Source of the DNA: Gammaproteobacteria bacterium
GTDB taxonomy: Bacteria > Pseudomonadota > Gammaproteobacteria > SZUA-229
Assembly (NCBI GenBank): GCA_029881795.1
Contig: JAOULX010000003.1
Coordinates: 62,001-126,000, forward strand
Length of the DNA: 64,000 nucleotides
Direction: 5' to 3'
The position numbers were made by a program, and so were the translations under genes. Positions 8,074 through 14,321 of the stretch are shown in pieces. Under the pieces are notes generated by a model. That model worked only from the letters and a program-made list of their open reading frames with translations, did not search any database and was not told the DNA's origin. The first letter of the stretch is position 1, and each line of letters starts with the position of its first letter.

Positions 8074-9237
8074 TTATAACTCACCGTATGAGTGCAGACC
8101 AGACAAGAACATATTCACGCCCAGAAATGCGAACAGAGTCACGAACAATCCGATCAATGACCACCATGCCATCGGTGCTCCACGCCATCCCTTGGTTAGC
8201 CGCATATGTAGCCAGGCAGCATAATTTAGCCAGACGATCAGAGCCCAGGTTTCTTTCGGATCCCAGCTCCAATAACCGCCCCAGGCTTCTGCTGCCCACA
8301 TCGCACCCAATATTGTAGCTATGGTAAAGAAAGCAAAGCCCAGTGCGATGGCTTTGTACATAATATCATCGATTACCTGTAACTGCGGCAAACGGGCAAT
8401 CACTTTGTTCTGTGAAAATTTATCCTTAAGCAGATAAGCTATGGCCAGCATAGCGCTCATAGCAAAAGCACCGTAACCAACAAAATTTGCCGGTACATGA
8501 ATTTTCATCCAGTAGCTTTGTAACGCTGGAACCAGTGGCTTAATATCGGCGGCTCCACGGCTCTCATACCAAAAGATAAAGCCCACTGCTGCAGAAATGA
8601 CCAGTAAAACAAAACCACCCATATTTTTATTTTTATAACGTTCTTCATAATACAGGTACATCAGTCCGGTAATAATACAGAACATGATAAAGACTTCATA
8701 CAGGTTACTGACCGGGATATGACCGTATTCCGGATTAAACAAATAGCTTTCACGCCAGCGCACCATTAAGCCAACAAAACCAAAACCACTGGCAATCCAG
8801 GTCAGCGCAGACGCTGTTTTCAATGCAAATTCAGAGTTCGCGATCAGACCTATAAAATAGGCTGCCGTCGCGATAAAAAACAAAGCTCCCATCCAGGCAA
8901 ATGCCGACTGGCTGGCGAGTAAGAATTTAAGAAAGAAATTTTGTTCCCCAGCGGCCAGACTATCACCGTATAACCACAAAGAAAACACACTGAATACACC
9001 GACACTAATGGCAAAGCTGACGCTGCTTTTCCAATACCAGCCGACAAATGCCACTAATGCAGCGACACCGATTAATATGCCGACCTCGTAACCATCCATT
9101 AGTGCTGAATATAAAGCCAGAGCAAAGAACAGCGTCACTGTCAGCAGGGCAAACCATGCCCAGTCTCTAACGCCGATCTGCGTCAGCAGACCCGGTTTTT
9201 TTAAATCGTCGAACATCTGGTTTTCAGTAACCGACAT
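8074..9237 (-). CDS. ccsA: System II cytochrome c biogenesis protein CcsA/ResC (heme handling)
   Basis: The 387-residue inner-membrane protein has about eight hydrophobic segments and the tryptophan-rich heme-handling motif WGGYWSWDPKE. Histidines nearby (LHMR, and the motif around HIPVSNLYE) are the usual heme ligands. Together with ResB it forms the System II synthase that exports heme and attaches it to CXXCH motifs in the periplasm. Its ATG overlaps the resB stop by one base (TAATG), which implies translational coupling. Annotation tools often label this protein CcsB, which can be confused with the ResB partner. Confidence 0.92.
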   Translation of the reverse strand: MSVTENQMFDDLKKPGLLTQIGVRDWAWFALLTVTLFFALALYSALMDGYEVGILIGVAALVAFVGWYWKSSVSFAISVGVFSVFSLWLYGDSLAAGEQNFFLKFLLASQSAFAWMGALFFIATAAYFIGLIANSEFALKTASALTWIASGFGFVGLMVRWRESYLFNPEYGHIPVSNLYEVFIMFCIITGLMYLYYEERYKNKNMGGFVLLVISAAVGFIFWYESRGAADIKPLVPALQSYWMKIHVPANFVGYGAFAMSAMLAIAYLLKDKFSQNKVIARLPQLQVIDDIMYKAIALGFAFFTIATILGAMWAAEAWGGYWSWDPKETWALIVWLNYAAWLHMRLTKGWRGAPMAWWSLIGLFVTLFAFLGVNMFLSGLHSYGEL

Positions 9238-11234
9238 TATTCACCTCTTTTTCTGTTGAGTGCTGCTTCAAAATCATCAACAGCTTTATCAAATTGTTTT
9301 TCAAAGTCCTGGGTATGACGGTGACTGACACCGGCCAGCAGGATTCGGGTTTGTGCATTTTGCTGATCCACCCAGAGCCAGTAACGGGTTGGGTTTATAT
9401 AGAACAAAAAGAACACACCGATCATTAATAACACGCAACCAAAGTAGACAATATTCTGACCAGGTGACTTGGTTATCTGGATACCGGCAGCCTGTATATG
9501 CTGATAAGATTTCATTTCAACATAAATTGGCGAGCCGTAATAAGGCAGGGTATTCAATGCCTGCAGCGCTAAATCAAACCACTGCCAGTCCCCTTCTGTT
9601 ATGGTTTTATGACCTTTCTCAGACAGCATAGTTTCATAAACCGTTGCCGCTACACTTTGCAATAACTTGAGATAGGTTTCAATCACTTCCTTTTGCTTGT
9701 CCTCTGGCACACGACCTTTAACATCATTCACCACGGCCTCGTAGCCGCCTGATACAAACAGTGCCACCAGATTCAGCATCGAGCCGCTGATATCGGCGGC
9801 CAGCTTTTGATCCTTGATTAAGGCTTTGCCCATGGTCCTGCTAACGGTCAATATGGCCGCAGTTTCAACCGTCTTTTCATCGGACAATCTTTCCAGAAGT
9901 TGCATAAACTGAGCCACTCCGCCTTCCGCGACCGGTAAATGCAAATACTGGAATGGCTGAGTCGGATCAGATCGAACACCACTAAGATAACTGCTAATCC
10001 CTTCTGATGTCACCGGCAGCATATAGTTAACAAACTCTTTCGCCACACCTGATGCATCCCTTAATTTAAAGCTGATGCTGGGCCCGATATTTGTTTGTTT
10101 GGTTGAGCCATCGTCCTGCATAACCCCATTGATATTAAATAGCCGGAAATCGGTCATTTCTGCACTCAGGGTTTCGCCAGCCGTGCTCAGATTAAAACTA
10201 TCAAAGATCTCGGTTTTCTTATTGATCACACTGCCGGGCTTATCAGACAGCGACCACAAGGCCAGGTCTAGTTTCGTGCCGCCATCGGCAAAGCTTGCCT
10301 GATATAACGCAAAGCCCCGGTAAACCAACGGATGATTGACGGCAATCGTTGCTTCAAGCGGTTTCTGTAACTGATCATCATGAATAATCAGATCACTTTC
10401 GAATGATTTAGGTGCACCTGTTGAATAATGCTCTACCCTAAAGTCCTTAAGTTCAATCGCAAACGGCAGCTCCTGAACCACATAGCCATCACGCACATTG
10501 AGGAAAACAATATTTGCCTTGCCGCCTTCTGGTATCTGTACATTACCCCTGAAAGAAGCATTACCCGGCGCGATACGACTGATATCTGGCACTTCAGATG
10601 CGGAAATATTGCGAGTCTCTGGTTTCAGATTACCAGACCACTCCGCTATCATCATCGGTATCTTGCTATCGAACAGCGCCCCGATACAGATAATAATGAC
10701 GCCAGCATGGGTCAGTATGTATCCCCAGCGATTTATACCGCCTTTCTTTGCCGCTATTAAGCGGTGCTGTTGCGCCACAGTTGAGCGTGACTTTAAACCC
10801 AGATAATTAAAAAACGCCGCACCCATCGACATTACTTCGTCTGCCGGTTTATCAACTTGCCACTGCTTCTGATGTTTAAAGCTTTGCAATGATTTTAACT
10901 GCACATTAGTGCGAAAACGCCGAGCTTCACGCAAGAACACAGGGGCATTTCGATACACGCAAACCGATGTCGATAAAATCAGAAAACCCAGGATTGATAA
11001 AAACCAGATCGCTGCATAAACATCATACAGCGCTATTTTTTCAAAGACTTCAAACCAGAACAGTCCAAATTTCAGCCTATAGTCATTATAACTCTGATTC
11101 TGCTGCAGGATGGTGCCGATAACCGACGCTACCGCCAGCGCCGACAACAGAGTAATCGCCAGCTCCATTGATCCTAAAAACTCAATAAAGCGTTTTGCCT
11201 TTGATTTTTGTGGATTTTTTACAACTTCAGCCAC
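9237..11234 (-). CDS. resB: System II cytochrome c biogenesis protein ResB/CcsB
   Basis: This 665-residue membrane protein is the structural partner of CcsA in heme attachment. Hydrophobic segments occur near residues 20-45, 75-95, 165-190 and 590-610, with a large periplasmic domain between the third and fourth, the usual ResB topology. Family features include the N-terminal FLGSMELAITLLSALAVAS and the C-terminal YFGCVLLMIGVFFLFYINPTRYW. The periplasmic part between about 400 and 570 looks longer than in compact ResB proteins. The gene is first in resB-ccsA and is followed without a gap by ccsA. Cytochrome c4, a likely client, is encoded just upstream. Confidence 0.92.
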   Translation of the reverse strand: MAEVVKNPQKSKAKRFIEFLGSMELAITLLSALAVASVIGTILQQNQSYNDYRLKFGLFWFEVFEKIALYDVYAAIWFLSILGFLILSTSVCVYRNAPVFLREARRFRTNVQLKSLQSFKHQKQWQVDKPADEVMSMGAAFFNYLGLKSRSTVAQQHRLIAAKKGGINRWGYILTHAGVIIICIGALFDSKIPMMIAEWSGNLKPETRNISASEVPDISRIAPGNASFRGNVQIPEGGKANIVFLNVRDGYVVQELPFAIELKDFRVEHYSTGAPKSFESDLIIHDDQLQKPLEATIAVNHPLVYRGFALYQASFADGGTKLDLALWSLSDKPGSVINKKTEIFDSFNLSTAGETLSAEMTDFRLFNINGVMQDDGSTKQTNIGPSISFKLRDASGVAKEFVNYMLPVTSEGISSYLSGVRSDPTQPFQYLHLPVAEGGVAQFMQLLERLSDEKTVETAAILTVSRTMGKALIKDQKLAADISGSMLNLVALFVSGGYEAVVNDVKGRVPEDKQKEVIETYLKLLQSVAATVYETMLSEKGHKTITEGDWQWFDLALQALNTLPYYGSPIYVEMKSYQHIQAAGIQITKSPGQNIVYFGCVLLMIGVFFLFYINPTRYWLWVDQQNAQTRILLAGVSHRHTQDFEKQFDKAVDDFEAALNRKRGE

Positions 11235-11333
11235 GCTGGCAACCCTGTATCAACTAGTAAAGAGGCCGCATTATGCCATACACTGTTGTACTTTATATCC
11301 CTATCGTTTGAATAAAAACCATAAAATCAAGGC

Positions 11334-11365
11334 AAAAAAAAGGGTGACTGTCGTCACCCTTTTTT
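11334..11365. terminator. Rho-independent terminator after cytochrome c4 gene
   Basis: GGGTGAC-TGTC-GTCACCC with an A run on one side and a T run on the other. It is placed 17 bp past the cytochrome c4 stop on the minus strand and separates that gene from resB. Confidence 0.9.
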
Positions 11366-11381
11366 ATTCAGTTACTGCTGT

Positions 11382-11993
11382 TTATTTCAAACCAGCGATA
11401 AACTGAGAAACGGCTTCTATCTCGTCATTGGTCATACGAGCCGCTACATTACGCATCATCTTACCGGCATCATTCTTCCGCTTGCTATCACGGAAATCAC
11501 GTAATTGCTTGGCAGTGTATTTAGCATGCTGGCCTTTTAAAGACGGGAACTTAGCACCCGGGTTACCGGCACCGCTCGGAGAGTGACAACCCATACAGGC
11601 TGGAACACCCGATGACAAATTGCCACCTTGGTATATCGCTTTACCCAGCTCAACCTGCTTCTCGTCAGCCATACCCGGCTTACCTGTCTGCACAGCGTAG
11701 AACGCAGCCAAATCATGCATATCTTTTTCACTCAGTGCAGCAACCATACCTAGCATGGTTGGGTCACTACGATGAGTCGCTGTTTTAAAATCGGCTAATT
11801 GCTTAGCAAGATAGCCCGCGTGCTGGCCAGCTAACTTAGGAAACGCGTCGGCTGGCGCATTACCATCGGCACCGTGACAACCCATACACATAGCCGCTTT
11901 GTTTTTACCAGCAGCAGCATCACCAGCGGCCATAACAGCAGCGTTAGAACCTAAAAGAGCACAAAGTGCAGCAATTAATAATTTAGTTTTCAT
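11382..11993 (-). CDS. Diheme cytochrome c4
   Basis: The 203-residue periplasmic electron carrier has a signal peptide ending near AVMAA and two similar c-type heme domains. The heme sites are CMGCH at residues 36-40 and 133-137, with distal Met ligands probably in DPTMLGM and KMMRNVAARM. Cytochrome c4 passes electrons from the bc1 complex to terminal oxidases. GGGAGAG lies at a good distance before the ATG. It has its own terminator. Its place beside resB-ccsA and dsbA groups a client protein with its maturation machinery. Confidence 0.95.
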   Translation of the reverse strand: MKTKLLIAALCALLGSNAAVMAAGDAAAGKNKAAMCMGCHGADGNAPADAFPKLAGQHAGYLAKQLADFKTATHRSDPTMLGMVAALSEKDMHDLAAFYAVQTGKPGMADEKQVELGKAIYQGGNLSSGVPACMGCHSPSGAGNPGAKFPSLKGQHAKYTAKQLRDFRDSKRKNDAGKMMRNVAARMTNDEIEAVSQFIAGLK

Positions 11994-12157
11994 TCGATCT
12001 CTCCCAGAGGATGGAATTTCACCTTACTTTCTGTAAGGCGCAGAAAAATTTGTGCGGCGAGTTTACACCACCACAGCGCTGGCATCAAAGGTATTTGGTC
12101 TTAAATTAGTATATATTGAATAAGTAATTGATCTTAGCTAAGTCTTTTAAAGCCCGC

Positions 12158-12172
12158 TATAATCAGGCGATG
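12158..12172 (+). promoter_or_regulatory. Consensus -10 hexamer six bases before the engB ATG
   Basis: TATAAT at 12158-12163 is separated from the ATG at 12170 by six bases. A transcript from this hexamer would start at or near the A of the ATG, giving a leaderless mRNA. No good Shine-Dalgarno sequence is present. The -35 match (TTAGCT) is weak. Confidence 0.4.
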
Positions 12173-12814
12173 AATACATACTACAAACGTCTGCGCTTTC
12201 TGATCAGCGCTGCCGCTAAAAAACAGTTCCCCGATACAGAGACCCTTGAAATCGCTTTTGCAGGCCGTTCAAATGCCGGAAAATCGAGTGCTATCAATGC
12301 ATTAGCCGATAATAAAAATATCGCACGCACCAGTAAAACCCCTGGCCGTACACAACTGATTAACTTTTTTTCTCTCGATGAAAGCCGTCTGCTGGTCGAT
12401 TTGCCCGGCTATGGTTTTGCCAAAGTGCCACCCAGAGTCAAAAAACAATGGCTTGACCTGATGGAGAGCTATCTGGCCGATCGTCCCAATATTGTGGGTC
12501 TGGTCATTATTATGGATATTCGTCATCCCCTGAAGGAATTTGACTGGAAAATGCTCGAATGGTGCGCGCACTTTAATATCCCCGCCCATGTTCTGCTGAC
12601 AAAAGCCGATAAACTTAAAAAAGGCCCGGCCAAGGCCACCCTGTTGCAGGTTCAAAAATACATTAAAGAGGAAGGTCTGCAGGCCACTGTACAGATGTTT
12701 TCTGCACTCAAAAAACTCGGTATCAGTGAACTTCATCAACAACTTGATCAGTGGCTGGGGCTACCACTGCCTGAGCAGGCTAAAACCCCAGCCCCGGATA
12801 CTCAGCTATCATAA
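12170..12814 (+). CDS. engB: Ribosome biogenesis GTPase EngB (YihA/YsxC)
   Basis: This is an essential-type GTPase that assists large ribosomal subunit assembly. I chose the ATG at 12170 because MNTYYKRLRFLISA aligns with family N-termini; an upstream start at 12128 would add 14 unrelated residues. GTPase motifs are in order: P-loop GRSNAGKSS, G3 DLPGYGFAKV, G4 TKADK and G5 SALK. The 214-residue length is typical. It is convergent with polA, as in E. coli and Pseudomonas. Its 3' end overlaps the remains of a GGDEF gene on the other strand by about 35 bp. Confidence 0.93.
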   Translation: MNTYYKRLRFLISAAAKKQFPDTETLEIAFAGRSNAGKSSAINALADNKNIARTSKTPGRTQLINFFSLDESRLLVDLPGYGFAKVPPRVKKQWLDLMESYLADRPNIVGLVIIMDIRHPLKEFDWKMLEWCAHFNIPAHVLLTKADKLKKGPAKATLLQVQKYIKEEGLQATVQMFSALKKLGISELHQQLDQWLGLPLPEQAKTPAPDTQLS

Positions 12815-13657
12815 TACAGTTTCTGCCATGCTGTTTACCTTTGTACAGACACTTGTCTGCCTCAGCAATGACTTTTGCAATCTTCTGAGAGCCATCAAAA
12901 ATTGCCATGCCGAACGTCATGGTGATGCTAAACCGATGGCTTTCTTAACTAAAGTCAGACGAAGCAATCTCTTTACGCAGTAATTCGATGACCTTAGATT
13001 TATCGCTACGCTGTAGCCTGATCTGTTCCAGCTCCAGTAATTCATACATTTTTCTGCGGTTATATAATCCGCTTAGCATATCAATACTCGCCAGCTGTTC
13101 CATTTCCCTCTCGGCGCGCATCGATGAGGTCCTTAGACCATCGCCTAACAAAGCTATTGCTAAAAAATTTACCCCAATGTTCATAATTTGCAAAGCTTTG
13201 ATCAGCTCCAAATTATGTTGCAGTAACTCGGTTTCACCACTGCTATAAATTAACAGCCAAAGATCGACACCGAGTACCACAGCCGACTCAAACACGATGA
13301 TTAATAAACTTTGTTTGTGATTGATAAAAATAAATAAGATGAACGGCAAGAAGTAATAATGAAAGCCGCTCTCCCAGCCTAGAAAATAGCTCGCTATAGT
13401 GACATGCAAAACCACTTCAACTGACAGGGCAAACATAGCCTCGATTTGACGGCCATTACGATTTAGGACAAGGCCAGAAGCCAGATAATGACACTAAAGA
13501 TATTAAAATAAGCCAGAAAATCGACGTCAATCATAAAAAATAACGGAATAAAGCTAAGATGAGTCAGGATTCCTAGATAAGAAATAAAATTGATGACGAC
13601 AAAAAGCCTGTAATTCTCTTTTACCACATGATCCGAAGACAGGTTAGATGCTTTCAA
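12780..13657 (-). pseudogene. Decayed membrane GGDEF (diguanylate cyclase) gene
   Basis: Three pieces on the minus strand form one broken gene. Piece 1 (13463-13657) is a membrane N-terminus ending WLLALS-stop. The adjacent frame continues the same protein (GLVLNRNGRQIEAM), so a frameshift lies near 13461-13475. Piece 2 (12945-13436) has more membrane segments and the start of a GGDEF domain (LASIDMLSGLYNRRKMYELL). It jumps from RLQRSDK to SKVIELLRKEI with the metal-binding strand missing, then reaches SSDF and a stop. Piece 3, in the same frame after that stop, is the domain's end: ITMTFGMAIF, then ADKCLYKGKQHGRN, stopping at 12780. The GGEEF active site is absent, so two internal deletions removed the catalytic parts. 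It cannot make cyclic-di-GMP. Confidence 0.85.
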
Positions 13658-14037
13658 TAAACCGTAATTAATCCATTAACTGTTATAAATATATACCAGA
13701 TAACGCCTAATTCATTAAAAACGTTAAATAATTTTAACATTCCATTGAAAATAGTATTGTTTTTTTTATAGCCCTGCAGTAATGTTAGCTCCAGCTCAGG
13801 GAGCAAATTAGAACAGGGGCTACTCTAAACTGGTCAGATAAACCAGAGAATTCCCCCTGATCCTGCCTTCTCCTCTTAGGGGAGAGGGTTATCTTTTTTC
13901 GATATCCTTCCTACTCTCAGTGGGCATTCCAATACCACACAATACCTCTTCTGCACAGCTTATAGCGCAGCCTTTTAGCAGCTGCGAACTTTCTCGACTT
14001 AATGGCTTGCAGGGATAACAAAAAGAATTTGAAACTT
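13658..14037. other. Gene-free stretch between the GGDEF wreck and the small RNA
   Basis: About 380 bp, AT-rich in its first 100 bp (which includes an eight-T run), with no convincing reading frame on either strand. A small inverted repeat, CGCAGC and GCTGCG, lies near 13971-13991. I see no tRNA, terminator or clear promoter. Confidence 0.5.
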
Positions 14038-14071
14038 AAAAAAAAGCCCCGGCCTTTGGGGTTGGCCGGGG
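14038..14071 (-). terminator. Strong rho-independent terminator (3' end of predicted small RNA)
   Basis: On the minus strand CCCCGGCC pairs with GGCCGGGG around the loop AACCCCAAA, followed after one C by eight T. No minus-strand gene ends here: the polA stop is 250 bp upstream, past another hairpin. The terminator therefore most likely belongs to a separate short transcript. Confidence 0.85.
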
Positions 14072-14178
14072 TTAATGGTGGGCCGGTTTGGGGTAACCAG
14101 ACCCAATGTGTCCGCTCAGGGAGGAGAACGGACCGCGCCGGGCTACAGCGCTGCTACATTACTTAAAAATCACTTACT
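14038..14178 (-). ncRNA. Predicted trans-acting small RNA in the Spot 42/ErsA position
   Basis: A short GC-rich non-coding island lies downstream of polA and ends in the terminator above. Read on the minus strand it can form a stem GTCCG/CGGAC (14129-14133 with 14110-14114) around the 14-nt loop UUCUCCUCCCUGAG. A second stem CUGGUU/AACCGG encloses ACCCCA, and the terminator hairpin has loop AACCCCAAA. The first loop is complementary to Shine-Dalgarno sequences (GGGAGGAGAA), and all loops are C-rich, as in small RNAs that block translation starts. In E. coli spf (Spot 42), and in Pseudomonas ErsA, lie between polA and engB in the same orientation. Sequence homology to either cannot be claimed by eye. 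The 5' end is estimated from promoters near 14185-14221. Confidence 0.65.
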
Positions 14179-14184
14179 GAACAG

Positions 14185-14221
14185 ATTAAAGACTATGACA
14201 GAATGAAGTCAAAAGAGTTCC
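14185..14221 (-). promoter_or_regulatory. Overlapping sigma-70-like and sigma-E/AlgU-like promoters for the small RNA
   Basis: On the minus strand, TTGACT (14207-14212), a 16-bp spacer and TTTAAT (14185-14190) resemble a sigma-70 promoter with a start near 14178. GGAACTC (14215-14221), a 16-bp spacer and TCATA (14194-14198) resemble an extracytoplasmic sigma-E/AlgU promoter. Pseudomonas ErsA is known to depend on AlgU, which makes the second reading attractive but unproven. Confidence 0.45.
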
Positions 14222-14223
14222 GA

Positions 14224-14269
14224 TAAATGGTCTCAATCGTTACACTTCTGTAACGATTGAGACCATTTA
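14224..14269. repeat. Perfect 21-bp inverted repeat, 4-nt loop, between polA and the small RNA
   Basis: The arm at 14224-14244 is the exact reverse complement of 14249-14269, around CTTC. The stem is of average GC and no T run follows on the minus strand, so it is not a classical terminator. It lies 52 bp past the polA stop and ends two bases before the GGAACTC box of the small-RNA promoter. It may stop or process the polA transcript, or act as an operator. Confidence 0.8.
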
Positions 14270-14321
14270 GGCCATTTTTATATAAAAAACAGCACTAATT
14301 CCCTGTTTTGTCTCAGGCTAA

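Noticed and set aside
12128-12169. Upstream start for engB adding 14 residues
   Set aside because: The extra residues do not align with the family and contain the -10-like TATAAT. The ATG at 12170 fits better.
13860-13900. TCTCC...GGAGA hairpin followed by six T
   Set aside because: The stem is only about five base pairs and imperfect, and no gene on the plus strand ends nearby. Terminator support is too weak.
14101-14133. Plus-strand reading of the small-RNA island as a CsrB/RsmZ-type RNA with GGA loops
   Set aside because: The plus strand does show AGGGA and AGGA in a loop, but the T run and promoter are on the minus strand. There is no plus-strand terminator.
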